A DNA stretch of 64,000 nucleotides from Microbacteriaceae bacterium. Its GTDB lineage: Bacteria > Actinomycetota > Actinomycetes > Actinomycetales > Microbacteriaceae. This document shows positions 17,261 to 26,448 of this stretch, piece after piece; position 1 is the first letter of the stretch, and each line of letters opens with the position of its first letter. Where the stretch lies: NCBI GenBank assembly GCA_019639055.1, contig JAHBSP010000008.1, positions 1-64,000 of the forward strand, given 5' to 3'. Made by a program: the position numbers and the translations under genes. Below the pieces are notes generated by a model, which had not been told where the DNA came from, did no database searches, and was given only the letters and a program-made list of their open reading frames with translations.

Positions 17261-17884
17261 GTGAAGCTTGATTTCAAGAAAACTCAGAAAGATTTATATC
17301 TGCCCCCAATTACTCCAGTGGTAATTGATGTTCCTACCATGAGTTTTATTACTGTTAGCGGTCAGGGCGATCCAAACACTAGCGATGAATACGCTACTGC
17401 CTTGCAGTTACTTTATGGGCTTTCCTACACAATCAAAATGTCGCACAAGGAAGTGCTCGAGTATGTAGTCCCACCCCTTGAGGGGTTTTGGAGTGTCGAT
17501 GATGATTCATATCGAGGTGGCGAAGCGATTCCAGACAAGAGTAAATTTTTCTGGAAAATGATGCTCCGACAACCAGAGTTTGTGACTCCGGCAATTTTTG
17601 AAGTAGCAAAAGAATCACTGGAGAGGAAGAAACCGGGTATTGATACTTCACGGGCGATGCTGGAAGAAATCACTGAAGGCCTCTGTGCCCAGGTAATGCA
17701 CATTGGCCCCTATGACGATGAACCTCGCACCACCAGCGCGCTTCATGCATTCATTCTCAAGAGTGGCTACCTGCCTGATTTTGAGGATGGTCGTGAGCAT
17801 CATGAAATATATATTTCAGACCCAAGAAAAAAGGCTCCGGACAAACTTAAAACCGTTCTCAGACATCCAATCAAGAAAGCTTGA
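17261..17884 (+). CDS. GyrI-like small-molecule-binding domain protein
   Basis: A 207-residue protein of the GyrI-like/SOUL-like fold found alone (no DNA-binding domain). It begins MKLDFKKTQKDLYLPPITPV and contains FITVSGQGDPN and the late GPYDDEPRTTSALHAFI, both typical of the standalone 'GyrI-like domain-containing' family. Family members bind or hydrolyse small toxic molecules. The start is a GTG with GGGGGAGG upstream. It is followed after 12 bases by a DUF2200 gene. Confidence 0.8.
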   Translation: MKLDFKKTQKDLYLPPITPVVIDVPTMSFITVSGQGDPNTSDEYATALQLLYGLSYTIKMSHKEVLEYVVPPLEGFWSVDDDSYRGGEAIPDKSKFFWKMMLRQPEFVTPAIFEVAKESLERKKPGIDTSRAMLEEITEGLCAQVMHIGPYDDEPRTTSALHAFILKSGYLPDFEDGREHHEIYISDPRKKAPDKLKTVLRHPIKKA

Positions 17885-17896
17885 GGTGTAGGTCAT

Positions 17897-18253
17897 ATGA
17901 AATCAAGCAATGAACGCCTTTACAAGATGGCTTTTTCAAGGGTTTATCCGCTTTATGTTCAGAAGGTTGAGAGAAAAGGTCGAAATCAGGCAGAACTCGA
18001 CACCGTAATCACTTGGCTAACCGGCTACAGCGAAGAAGATTTGAAAGACCAAATCGCAGCAGAAGTTGATTTAGAGACTTTCTTTAGCGAAGCCCCTCAG
18101 CTGAATAAAAACGCTAATCAAATCACCGGGATTATTTGTGGTGTCCGCGTTGAAAATATTGAAGAACCGCTAATGCAACAAATTCGCTGGATGGACAAAC
18201 TGGTTGATGAAATCGCTAAAGGAAAGCAGATGGAGAAAATTTTGCGCCACTAG
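17897..18253 (+). CDS. DUF2200 protein
   Basis: A 118-residue protein beginning MKSSNERLYKMAFSRVYPLY and containing ELDTVITWLTGYSEEDL, the conserved core of DUF2200, a family of unknown function widespread as single genes. Charged and soluble. Its stop codon overlaps by four bases, on the opposite strand, the stop of accE. It is the last plus-strand gene of the insertion between maf and accE. Confidence 0.85.
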   Translation: MKSSNERLYKMAFSRVYPLYVQKVERKGRNQAELDTVITWLTGYSEEDLKDQIAAEVDLETFFSEAPQLNKNANQITGIICGVRVENIEEPLMQQIRWMDKLVDEIAKGKQMEKILRH

Positions 18254-18423
18254 CCGTCGGTTAGTTCTTGCAAGGCTTTTGCAACCACGGTAATTGCAGC
18301 CGCTGATTCCTCCGAGGTGGGCTCTCCATGAATAACTTTGAGCTCAGCAGCAATCTCTTCTGTGTGCTTATTGACCTCTGACTCAGTTTTTTCTTTGAGC
18401 TTCAGTTTTGCTTTCTTTGCCAT
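18250..18423 (-). CDS. accE: Acyl-CoA carboxylase epsilon subunit
   Basis: A 57-residue gene easily missed because of its size. It reads MAKKAKLKLKEKTESEVNKH, then a region ending KVIHGEPTSEESAAAITVVA. The lysine-rich head and the V.HGEPT.EE.AA...V core are the hallmark of actinobacterial AccE/PccE proteins, which bridge and activate the alpha and beta subunits of acyl-CoA carboxylase. It follows accD (18467) on the same strand, as in Rv3280-Rv3281. The ATG lies 44 bases from the accD stop, with the heptamer repeat between. Confidence 0.85.
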   Translation of the reverse strand: MAKKAKLKLKEKTESEVNKHTEEIAAELKVIHGEPTSEESAAAITVVAKALQELTDG

Positions 18424-18445
18424 CACATAGTACTTCCGTGCGCTT

Positions 18446-18473
18446 TTAGAGCTTAGAGCTTAGAGCTTAGAGC
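18446..18473. repeat. Four tandem copies of a heptamer across the accD stop
   Basis: TTAGAGC is repeated four times without interruption (GCTCTAA on the coding strand). The repeat spans the accD stop codon and extends toward accE. With a 7-base period, TAA stops fall in all three frames, so slippage would not abolish termination. Confidence 0.85.
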
Positions 18474-20071
18474 GGAATGTTTCCGTGCTTGCGATCGATT
18501 GTGGAGTCATCCTTCTTTGATGCGAGCGCCCGGAATGCTTTTGTAACCGAGACTCGTGTTGCAGAAGGTTCAATTACTCCGTCGAGTTCGCCGCGCTCTG
18601 CCGCTAGGAACGGTGAGGCAACGTTGTAGAGGTATTCACTGGCGAGCTGTTGTCTAACCGCGTTCACATCCTTACCCTCTGCCTCTGCCTGTTTGATTTC
18701 TTCACGATAGACAATGTTCACAGCGCCCTGTCCTCCCATAACCGCAATTTCTGCTGTTGGCCAGGCAAGGTTGATGTCTGCACCCAGCTGCTTAGATCCC
18801 ATAACAATGTATGCGCCGCCGTAGGCTTTACGGGTAATCACTGTCACCATCGGCACCGTTGCTTCAGCGTACGCATAAATCAGTTTCGCTCCACGACGAA
18901 TCACACCTGTCCATTCCTGATCGGTTCCGGGAAGGTATCCGGGGACATCCACGAGTGTCAGAATCGGGATGTTGAAGGAGTCACAGAAACGCACAAACCT
19001 AGCCGCTTTTTCGCCGGCATCAATGTTGAGTGTTCCAGCCATCTCTTTCGGCTGGTTAGCAATCACGCCAACACTCTTTCCATCAATCCGGCAAAAACCG
19101 ACAACAATGTTTGGGGCAAAGAGCGGTTGTGTTTCTAAGAAGTCACCATCGTCGGCAATGGATTTGATGATTTCAATCACGTCGTATGGCTGGTTGGGAG
19201 AGTCGGGCATAATCGTGTTTAGTCTGCGGTCCTGGTCGGTTACTTCCAAAACAGCAGGGGAAGCGAACCTCGGGCCCTTGACTGAACTTGACTGCGGCAG
19301 GTAGCTAAGCAGTGTGCGAGTGTAGTCGAAAGCATCGTTCTCATCGCTCGCTAAGTAGTGGGCGACACCACTGCGACGGTTGTGTGTGAGGCCACCACCG
19401 AGCTCTTCCATGCCAACTTCTTCACCGGTCACTGTCTTGATTACGTCAGGACCGGTAACGAACATCTGGCTGGTTTTGTCGACCATTACTACGAAGTCAG
19501 TTAGGGCAGGTCCATAAACAGCTCCACCGGCAGCTGGACCAACGATTACCGAAATCTGTGGGATAACGCCGGAGCTCTTGGTGTTTAGGCGGAAGATTTC
19601 CCCGTACTTACCAAGGGCAACAACGCCCTCCTGGATACGTGCCCCACCCGAGTCAAGAATACCGATGAGCGGCACTCTAGTCTTTAGCGCATGCTCCATG
19701 ATCTTCACGATCTTTTCACCGGCAACTTCACCGAGTGAGCCACCAAAGGTGGAGAAGTCTTGTGAGAATACCGCGACGGGGCGGTCATGGATGAGCCCGA
19801 TACCGGTGACGACTGAGTCTCCGTAGGGGCGGAAGTTCTCCATGCCGAAACCGATGGTCCGGTGGCGAACAAATTCATCGAACTCGATGAAAGTCCCTGG
19901 ATCAAGTAGTAAATTGATGCGCTCGCGGGCTGAAAGTTTGCCCTTCGCATGCTGTTTTTCTTCGGCTTTTCTGCTGCTTGCAACAACTGCCTTGTGCCAC
20001 TTCTCCCGGAAATCTGCGATGCGTCCGGCGGTGGTTAACGGGTTTAGTTCATTTTCGACATTTTCAGCCAC
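18467..20071 (-). CDS. accD5: Acyl-CoA carboxylase beta subunit (carboxyltransferase)
   Basis: A 534-residue crotonase-fold carboxyltransferase: ERINLLLDPGTFIEFDEFVRH at the N-terminus, GILDSGGARIQEG and VGPAAGGAVYGPAL forming the first oxyanion hole, and the C-terminal LTLVDVPGYLPG with RKAYGGAYIVMGSK. The length and motifs match PccB/AccD5-type propionyl/acetyl-CoA carboxylases. It accepts carboxybiotin from the alpha subunit (12420) and forms an operon with accE. Divergent birA lies 100 bases away, so enzyme and biotin ligase share a regulatory region. Confidence 0.93.
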   Translation of the reverse strand: MAENVENELNPLTTAGRIADFREKWHKAVVASSRKAEEKQHAKGKLSARERINLLLDPGTFIEFDEFVRHRTIGFGMENFRPYGDSVVTGIGLIHDRPVAVFSQDFSTFGGSLGEVAGEKIVKIMEHALKTRVPLIGILDSGGARIQEGVVALGKYGEIFRLNTKSSGVIPQISVIVGPAAGGAVYGPALTDFVVMVDKTSQMFVTGPDVIKTVTGEEVGMEELGGGLTHNRRSGVAHYLASDENDAFDYTRTLLSYLPQSSSVKGPRFASPAVLEVTDQDRRLNTIMPDSPNQPYDVIEIIKSIADDGDFLETQPLFAPNIVVGFCRIDGKSVGVIANQPKEMAGTLNIDAGEKAARFVRFCDSFNIPILTLVDVPGYLPGTDQEWTGVIRRGAKLIYAYAEATVPMVTVITRKAYGGAYIVMGSKQLGADINLAWPTAEIAVMGGQGAVNIVYREEIKQAEAEGKDVNAVRQQLASEYLYNVASPFLAAERGELDGVIEPSATRVSVTKAFRALASKKDDSTIDRKHGNIPL

Positions 20072-20174
20072 GATTTAGAGCATAGTTGCAATAACCCCTG
20101 ATTGTCCCTTGAAGGTAATGTACAAACAAAAAAGATTTACTTTGTAAAAGCAAAATTTAGTTAGTGTTAATTCT

Positions 20175-20945
20175 GTGAATGAGATCGATTCTGAAACCCC
20201 GATAACCTGGGTCGATGCTGTGCGCTCCACAAATTCTTTGATGCTAGAAGATCCGAAAGTGTCTCGTTTCTCTACATTCTCAGTTGTCGCAACGATGAAC
20301 CAGACGGCTGGTAGAGGAAGGCACGGTCGTAATTGGATTGCCCCAGCAGGCGGATCCCTAGCGATGTCAATAATGTTGCGACCAAAAGTTTCGCCAGACA
20401 AAATGTCTCTACTCCCACTGATTGCGGGCACAGTCGTTCGCAGAGTGTTGCAGGAAGAATTTGGTGGGGCTGAAGAATTGCAGGATTTTATTCTGAAATG
20501 GCCTAACGATGTTCAGGCAGTCAGTGCTGAGGGCGAAATTAAAAAGATTTGCGGAATCCTCTGCGAGTTGAAGCTAGAAGCCGAGGTTGTGGTTTGCGGT
20601 ATTGGGATCAACACCGCGATGTATGAATCGGACCTTCCCGTGCCTACTGCGACATCCTTAACTCTTTTGGGTTTGGATGAATCTAAGGAGAGGGTTCAGC
20701 GCATTGTCGAAAAGATTCAGGCAGGAATGATGGTTGCCGTGAGCAATCTCGAAGACGGTGTTTTGCAGGCATCCGATCTTGTGCAGGAGATTTCGACTAT
20801 CGGTAAAGAAGTTTCTGCAGAACTTCCTAGTGGTGAATTTGTTCGTGGAAAAGCGGCAGGGCTTAGCGATATTGGTGAATTAATTATCAATACTTCCAAC
20901 GGACCGCGCGCCATATCCGCCGCAGAGGTCACTCATTTGCGATAG
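20175..20945 (+). CDS. birA: Biotin--[acetyl-CoA carboxylase] ligase, monofunctional
   Basis: A 256-residue ligase that attaches biotin to the EAMKME lysine of AccA3. GRGRHGRNW (46-54) is the biotinyl-AMP binding loop, KWPNDV the conserved active-site segment, and a small C-terminal SH3-like domain follows. There is no N-terminal helix-turn-helix, so unlike E. coli BirA it cannot be a repressor of this type. The start is GTG; an earlier start is blocked in the divergent accD promoter region. It is followed 8 bases later by the PH-domain gene. Confidence 0.92.
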   Translation: MNEIDSETPITWVDAVRSTNSLMLEDPKVSRFSTFSVVATMNQTAGRGRHGRNWIAPAGGSLAMSIMLRPKVSPDKMSLLPLIAGTVVRRVLQEEFGGAEELQDFILKWPNDVQAVSAEGEIKKICGILCELKLEAEVVVCGIGINTAMYESDLPVPTATSLTLLGLDESKERVQRIVEKIQAGMMVAVSNLEDGVLQASDLVQEISTIGKEVSAELPSGEFVRGKAAGLSDIGELIINTSNGPRAISAAEVTHLR

Positions 20946-20953
20946 TTAATATC

Positions 20954-21445
20954 ATGAGCATCGATGGGAAGTGGACACCAGAGTCGACAGTAGTGCGACT
21001 ACGTCCAAAAGCGACTTTGCTTTTTTTCCCTGCAATTATTTTTATTGCCGTGTGTGGGGCAGTGGGTTGGTTTATTTTCCAGCTTCCTGAATCTTGGGAA
21101 CAACTCCTGCTAGTAAGCGCAGCGCTCTTAATAATCTTGCTCTTCTCTGTATTTCCGCTTCTTCGCTGGTTAGCAAATCAGATTGTGATTACGAATCGGA
21201 AGACTCTTTCACAACGAGGAGTGCTTTCAAGGCATATTCGCGAAGTCAAACATGTCGAAGTGTCTTCGGTGCAGCGCTTTCAGTCATTCTGGCAACGGAT
21301 GAACAACTCGGCTAATTTCCTTATTGAGACAGTTAACGGCACCTCACTTTTACTAAAGAATGTTCCAGGACCTGACCTTTTTCAGGCAGCACTAGATGAG
21401 CAGCAAGCCAAGGCAAAGCGCAGTGCGCTAATGCATTCGGTTTAG
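20954..21445 (+). CDS. PH (bPH2) domain membrane protein
   Basis: A 163-residue protein with two hydrophobic segments (about 25-45 and 52-75), then a beta-rich domain with QIVITNRKTLSQRGVLSRHI and EVKHVEVSSVQRFQSFWQR. This is the layout of bacterial PH domain (bPH2) proteins. A membrane-anchored PH protein follows birA and precedes purK also in M. tuberculosis (Rv3278c). Function unknown. Confidence 0.8.
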   Translation: MSIDGKWTPESTVVRLRPKATLLFFPAIIFIAVCGAVGWFIFQLPESWEQLLLVSAALLIILLFSVFPLLRWLANQIVITNRKTLSQRGVLSRHIREVKHVEVSSVQRFQSFWQRMNNSANFLIETVNGTSLLLKNVPGPDLFQAALDEQQAKAKRSALMHSV

Positions 21446-21496
21446 TTCGGCAGTGAAAGTTTTATTAGGTCAGTTTCGATAAGTTAGGGATAGATT

Positions 21497-22657
21497 TTGA
21501 AAATTGGTGTTATTGGTGGCGGTCAGCTGGCAAGGATGATGATACCCGCATCCATCAATTTAGGAATCGAACTACAAGTGCTTGCAGAAGCAGAGAACAG
21601 CAGTGCACACTTAGCCGCTACCAGTGTTGGTGACTATCGCGATATGGGCACAGTTCTCGCTTTTGCAGAGAATCTGGATGTAATTACTTTCGATCATGAG
21701 CATGTACCGCAGGAGATTCTCGAAGCTCTAACTGCACGAGGAAAATCTGTACAACCTCCAGCATCAGCACTGGCGCTTGCACAAGACAAGCTCTGGATGC
21801 GCGAAAGTCTAAGCAAGATTGGCGCCCCGCTCCCAAAGTGGGCTCGTGTCAGCGATGTTGCCGAATTAGATTCTTTTATTCAAGCAGTCGGTGGGAAGGC
21901 AATCGTAAAAACCCCTATTGGAGGCTATGACGGCAAAGGGGTCAGAGTTGTTGGTTCTGCTAGTGACGCAAGCGATTGGCTCTCTTCTAGCGGTAGCACC
22001 GGGCTACTAGCGGAAGAACTAGTGCCTTTTGACCGTGAAGTATCACAACTACTTGCCCGTTCGACTACGGGCGAAATCAAGTTTTGGCCACTCGTAGAGA
22101 CAGTGCAACGCGAGGGGATATGCACACTTGTTAGGGCGAGCCAGCAGGGACTCTTCTCAGAAGGTGTGCAAAACAGGGCTACTGAGATTGCCCAAGAAAT
22201 AGCGGAAGGCATTGGGCTTACCGGAGTGCTAGCGGTGGAAATGTTCCAAGTGGGCGAGGAACTTCTTGTAAATGAGTTGGCTATGCGCCCCCATAACTCC
22301 GGGCACTGGACAATTGATGGCAGTGTCACCAGTCAATTTGAGCAGCATTTGCGTGCGGTAGCTGGGCTTCCTCTAGGCAGTGCGGAAATGACATCCTCGG
22401 CAGTTGTTATGGCGAATATCATCGGCGGAAAATCGGAAGTGTTTTACTCAGGAAACACGGGTGATGTAGAGACTGAAAAGCAGATCCTCGGTGGGGCGCT
22501 CGCGAAAGCTCCGGATGCAAAAATTCATATCTACGGTAAGGATGCTCGGAAGGCGCGCAAGGTTGGCCACGTAACGGTTGCAACTGAGAGTCTGCCAGAA
22601 AGCGAACGGCGCGCGGTAGCAGTTGCCGTGGCTCTAGGTGCTGAAAATCTAAGCTAG
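21497..22657 (+). CDS. purK: N5-carboxyaminoimidazole ribonucleotide synthase
   Basis: A 386-residue ATP-grasp enzyme of purine biosynthesis that carboxylates AIR to N5-[34 protein letters not shown], a glutamate pair in [12 protein letters not shown], and [17 protein letters not shown] are the family signatures. The initiator is TTG with AGGGA upstream. PurE, which uses its product, starts 4 bases after the stop, so the two are co-translated. Confidence 0.95.
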   Translation: MKIGVIGGGQLARMMIPASINLGIELQVLAEAENSSAHLAATSVGDYRDMGTVLAFAENLDVITFDHEHVPQEILEALTARGKSVQPPASALALAQDKLWMRESLSKIGAPLPKWARVSDVAELDSFIQAVGGKAIVKTPIGGYDGKGVRVVGSASDASDWLSSSGSTGLLAEELVPFDREVSQLLARSTTGEIKFWPLVETVQREGICTLVRASQQGLFSEGVQNRATEIAQEIAEGIGLTGVLAVEMFQVGEELLVNELAMRPHNSGHWTIDGSVTSQFEQHLRAVAGLPLGSAEMTSSAVVMANIIGGKSEVFYSGNTGDVETEKQILGGALAKAPDAKIHIYGKDARKARKVGHVTVATESLPESERRAVAVAVALGAENLS

Positions 22658-22661
22658 AAGC

Positions 22662-23186
22662 ATGGCTGGGGCGGATGTAGCAATTGTTATGGGTTCAGAT
22701 TCGGATTGGCCGACTCTATACCCCGCAAAAGAGGTGCTGGATTCTTTCGGAATTTCACACACTGTTGAGGTGGTTTCTGCTCACCGGACTCCGGAGAAAA
22801 TGATTGACTTCGCGAAGGATGCCCGCGCGAACGGTTACAAAATCATCATTGCGGCAGCAGGAGGGGCAGCACACCTGCCTGGCATGATTGCCTCGGTTAC
22901 TACCCTCCCTGTCATTGGTGTACCTGTCCCACTTTCGACACTTGACGGTCTTGATTCACTGCTATCAATTGTGCAGATGCCTCCCGGCATTCCTGTGGCC
23001 ACTGTTTCTATCGCGGGTGCCAAGAATGCGGGTTTGCTTGCTGCGCGCATCCTCGGGGCTAATGATAAAGACTTAGCCGAGAAACTTGACACTTATCAGG
23101 CAGATCTAAAAGTTATGGTTGCCGAGAAGAATGAGAAATTGCAGTCTGGAATAGCCGAGGGGCTGATTCCGGGTGACAAGAACTAA
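22662..23186 (+). CDS. purE: N5-carboxyaminoimidazole ribonucleotide mutase
   Basis: A 174-residue class I Pur[11 protein letters not shown] binds the phosphate, SAHRTPEKM holds the conserved histidine, and GGAAHLPGM is the CO2-handling loop. It converts N5-CAIR to CAIR directly after PurK. The presence of both genes indicates the bacterial two-step route. Confidence 0.95.
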   Translation: MAGADVAIVMGSDSDWPTLYPAKEVLDSFGISHTVEVVSAHRTPEKMIDFAKDARANGYKIIIAAAGGAAHLPGMIASVTTLPVIGVPVPLSTLDGLDSLLSIVQMPPGIPVATVSIAGAKNAGLLAARILGANDKDLAEKLDTYQADLKVMVAEKNEKLQSGIAEGLIPGDKN

Positions 23187-23210
23187 AACACTTCCGACAA
23201 CTGGCGCACA

Positions 23211-24563
23211 ATGACTTTAGAGAGCCCAATTAGGTACACCGGTACATTAGATACTGGTGGCTACACGAAACGTGCGTGGTGGCTAATCGTGCTCGGGTTT
23301 TTACTCCCCGGATTACCGCAGTTACTAGCCGGTAGTAAAAAACTCGGAAGGCTCGGAATACTCTCCACACTTTTACTGTGGATTGTTGCCGGAGTAACGA
23401 TTTATCTCTGGTTTGCGGACAGGAATTTGCTGCTTGGGTTTGCTACCAACACAAACATTTTGTTAGCGATTCAAATCGCGCTTTTTACCTATGCTGTGCT
23501 CTGGCTACTACTCTTTCTAAACACTCTCTCACTGCTGAAAATTGCCCGCACCAAACCAGGGCCTTCCAGAATCATGATTGCTTTGGCTGCACTTGTTGCA
23601 GTCGCACTTCCTGTTTCCTCTGCCGCTTGGGCTGGCGTCCAAGTAGGTGCAGCTAGGGACCTATTAGATTCAGTCTTTGGAGCTGGAGAAATTCTCGAAC
23701 CTGTAGACGGGCGTTACAACATCTTGCTTCTCGGTGGGGATGCTGGTGAAGACAGATTCGGTCTTCGACCCGACTCAATATCGATTGCTTCTATTGATGC
23801 CGATACCGGCCAGATTTCCCTGATCGGTATCCCCAGGAATATGCAACATATTCCGTTTTCGGAAGGCTCACCGCTCTGGAGTATATTCCCTAAAGGGTAT
23901 GACTGTGGAGACGAGTGCTTAATCAGCTACCTTTATACCGAAGCGAACGTGAACCATCCGGGACTTTACCCCGAAGCTGAAGCAGCCGGCTCTAACCCCG
24001 GTGTGGAAGCCACAATCGACGGAGTAGAAGGTCTAACAGGTGTCCAGATTCAGTATTACGTGCTCATCGATATGCAAGGTTTCGATAATCTAATCGACGC
24101 ACTCGGCGGAGTCACCATAAACGTGAAAGAACGACTACCAATCGGTGGCAAAAAAGACACCGCTGGAAATATCACGGGCATCACCGGCTGGATTGAAGCA
24201 GGTGTGCAAAAAATGGATGGGTACACCGCTCTTTGGTACGCGAGATCAAGGGTCACAACGTCCGACTATGACAGAATGCTCCGGCAGCGAGAACTGCAAG
24301 AAACGGTGCTCAAACAGTTCGATGTAGCCACTGTCGTCACTAGATTCCAAAGCGTTGCAGAAGCAGGGAAGAACCTGATAACGACCAATATCCCGGCTGG
24401 GATGGTTCCTGTGCTCCTAGAACTTGCCGATGAGGGGAAAATGCAGGAACTGAGCAAACTAGAACTCACCCCACCTACCTACACCACTTACAACCCGAAC
24501 ATTGCCAAAATCAAGAAAGATGTGGCGAAGTTTTTGATTCGCGAAGAACTGACTGGGGAGTAA
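23211..24563 (+). CDS. LytR-CpsA-Psr (LCP) family glycopolymer ligase
   Basis: A 450-residue membrane protein. The N-terminal 130 residues hold about four hydrophobic segments, more than the single anchor of most LCP proteins. The LCP domain follows: YNILLLGGDAGEDRFGLRPDSI with the Asp/Arg metal and phosphate residues, LIGIPRNMQ, and WYARSRVTTSDYDRMLRQRELQE, the conserved arginine-rich motif. LCP enzymes transfer glycopolymers from the lipid carrier to peptidoglycan, which suits the glycan genes in the window. It corresponds in position to Rv3267. Confidence 0.9.
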   Translation: MTLESPIRYTGTLDTGGYTKRAWWLIVLGFLLPGLPQLLAGSKKLGRLGILSTLLLWIVAGVTIYLWFADRNLLLGFATNTNILLAIQIALFTYAVLWLLLFLNTLSLLKIARTKPGPSRIMIALAALVAVALPVSSAAWAGVQVGAARDLLDSVFGAGEILEPVDGRYNILLLGGDAGEDRFGLRPDSISIASIDADTGQISLIGIPRNMQHIPFSEGSPLWSIFPKGYDCGDECLISYLYTEANVNHPGLYPEAEAAGSNPGVEATIDGVEGLTGVQIQYYVLIDMQGFDNLIDALGGVTINVKERLPIGGKKDTAGNITGITGWIEAGVQKMDGYTALWYARSRVTTSDYDRMLRQRELQETVLKQFDVATVVTRFQSVAEAGKNLITTNIPAGMVPVLLELADEGKMQELSKLELTPPTYTTYNPNIAKIKKDVAKFLIREELTGE

Positions 24564-25211
24564 TTGTACGCGCTTATAAGTGGGCTAATCGCAGGATACG
24601 CCCTAGCTATACCTCTGGGTGCTGTAGCTGTGCTGTTGATTCGCGAGGGAGTCATTAGAGGTTTTGCCAGAGGGTGGGTAGCTGCTGCTGGTGCAAGCAC
24701 TGTAGATATTATTTACAGCACACTCGCGATTGCGATTGGTGCAATAGCTGCCCCAGTAATTTCTGCAATTTCTCCGTGGCCGGGGGTAATCGGCGGACTG
24801 GTGCTAATTTGCATCGCAGTAATTGGGTTAGTAAGCGGCTTCAAAACAAATGCAGGTTCCACAGAAACAAAAAGCTACAACAAAGGCGCTATTGAGAGTG
24901 CCGGAATGTTCCAGCGCTACGCAACTTTTGTTGGGTTAACTGCACTAAATCCCGCCACCTTGCTTTACTTTGCAGCAATAATGGCCGGGCTGACACAAAT
25001 CATTACAAATGCTTGGGATGCCGTAGCGTTTGTTGTCGGGGTTGGCTCAGCTACTTTTTCTTGGGCTTTGTTATTGGTTGCTGCTGGTGCAGCGCTTAGG
25101 ATGCGTGCATCTTTGCGTGCACAGCACATAACAGTTTTAATCGGGAACATCATTATCGCCCTACTTGGAATAGCGCTAATAGTCACCTCATTTACAGGCA
25201 CATTCAACTAA
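24564..25211 (+). CDS. LysE/RhtB family amino-acid exporter
   Basis: A 215-residue protein with about six membrane helices. It opens LYALISGLIAGYALAIPLGA, carrying the family 'G...A...PGP/G' N-terminal pattern, and GLTALNPATLLYFAAIMAG, the LysE signature in helix 4. The initiator must be TTG, as it lies directly after the LCP stop and no ATG/GTG is in frame nearby; coupling to LCP translation is likely. Exported substrate unknown. Confidence 0.8.
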   Translation: MYALISGLIAGYALAIPLGAVAVLLIREGVIRGFARGWVAAAGASTVDIIYSTLAIAIGAIAAPVISAISPWPGVIGGLVLICIAVIGLVSGFKTNAGSTETKSYNKGAIESAGMFQRYATFVGLTALNPATLLYFAAIMAGLTQIITNAWDAVAFVVGVGSATFSWALLLVAAGAALRMRASLRAQHITVLIGNIIIALLGIALIVTSFTGTFN

Positions 25212-25220
25212 CCTAGTTTC

Positions 25221-26384
25221 ATGCAGAGGTTGCACTCCACACCGAAGGAATATTCATGGGGTTCCCCAGACTTCCTGCCAGCAATCTTTGGGACTGCCTA
25301 CACCGGTAATCCGCAAGCCGAACTATGGTTTGGGGCTCATCCGGCATCCCCGACTGCTTTTGACGATGGCACCCTCCTTTCTGAGCAGCTAAAGATTCCA
25401 TTTCTGGTGAAGATTTTGAGCGCATCAGAGCCACTCAGTCTGCAGGTTCATCCCAATAAGGATCAAGCAAAGGCAGGTTTCGAGCGAGAGAATAAACTCG
25501 GACTCGCTCAAGACGATCCTGAGCGTAACTATCGCGACGATCAAGACAAGCCGGAAATGCTTGTAGCACTCACCGAATTTCATGCTCTTTCAGGACTGCG
25601 ATCACTTCCTGCGATAATTGCCGAAATAAGCGAAATTCAGGATGCCTCCACTCGACCTCTTCTTGAAAAGCTGGAGGAAGGATACATGGCCGCCTTCTCA
25701 TGGTTACTTGATGAAGAAAACGATATGTGGGAGTTGGTGGATGCGGTAAGCACCTATCAAAAATCCTCGCACTCTGCGAACGCAAGCGCGGGGAGGATAA
25801 TTGCGCAGACGCATCCGGGTGATCGGGGAATAGTTATTTCCTATCTACTGAACGCTCTGCAACTATCTCCAGGGGAGGCGATATATCTCCCAGCAGGAAA
25901 CTTGCACGCATACCTCCACGGTGATGGAGTGGAACTGATGTCGCCGAGCGATAACGTGATTCGCGCAAGATTTACCGAAAAGCATGTCGATGTTGCTGAA
26001 ATTTTGAAGATTGTAGATTTTGAACCATTATCCGAGCCTAAATTCTCCGCCAACCAGATTTTCCCTAGCGTAAGTGAATATGCGCCAGAAGGCGCTCCTT
26101 TCAAACTCTTCCGAATCGCATCAGATACGTTCCGGGATGTGGCTACTGATGCAGATTCCACAACGACAGAGTTCGCTACCAGTGCCGCCTTCGGTGGGAC
26201 TCCAGATACCAGCATCACGCTTCCGATCACCGGTCAAGCAATTGTCCTAGTATTTTCTGGCGCAACCACACTTGAAGATGCTGAGGGAATAATTGAGGCG
26301 AGTAGTCCATCCGCCTGGCTGGTAAAGGGAGATACAGTTAGCATCAATCCTAGTGCGGATGTTTTTATCGCCACCGGAGCATGA
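25221..26384 (+). CDS. manA: Mannose-6-phosphate isomerase, class I
   Basis: A 387-residue zinc-dependent isomerase of fructose-6-P and mannose-6-P. YSWGSPDFLP, the zinc ligands in LQVHPNKDQA, and IYLPAGNLHAYLHGDGVELM with the second set of ligands and active-site residues are visible. It provides mannose-6-P for the phosphohexomutase at 8321 and so GDP-mannose for glycans. An N-terminal LHSTPKEYSWGS start matches the family. Confidence 0.93.
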   Translation: MQRLHSTPKEYSWGSPDFLPAIFGTAYTGNPQAELWFGAHPASPTAFDDGTLLSEQLKIPFLVKILSASEPLSLQVHPNKDQAKAGFERENKLGLAQDDPERNYRDDQDKPEMLVALTEFHALSGLRSLPAIIAEISEIQDASTRPLLEKLEEGYMAAFSWLLDEENDMWELVDAVSTYQKSSHSANASAGRIIAQTHPGDRGIVISYLLNALQLSPGEAIYLPAGNLHAYLHGDGVELMSPSDNVIRARFTEKHVDVAEILKIVDFEPLSEPKFSANQIFPSVSEYAPEGAPFKLFRIASDTFRDVATDADSTTTEFATSAAFGGTPDTSITLPITGQAIVLVFSGATTLEDAEGIIEASSPSAWLVKGDTVSINPSADVFIATGA

Positions 26385-26448
26385 CCAAAATATTCTTGCG
26401 ACAGCTTGTAATTCGCAACCAAGCACTTTCGACAATTAGCATTAGAGC

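Noticed and set aside
18446-18473. CRISPR array or protein-coding repeat
   Set aside because: The unit is only seven bases, without spacers, and it has stop codons in all frames on the coding strand.
20136-20148. BirA operator between accD and birA (TTTACTTTGTAAA)
   Set aside because: The palindrome is short and A+T-rich, and the ligase here has no DNA-binding domain, so there is no reason to call it a biotin operator.
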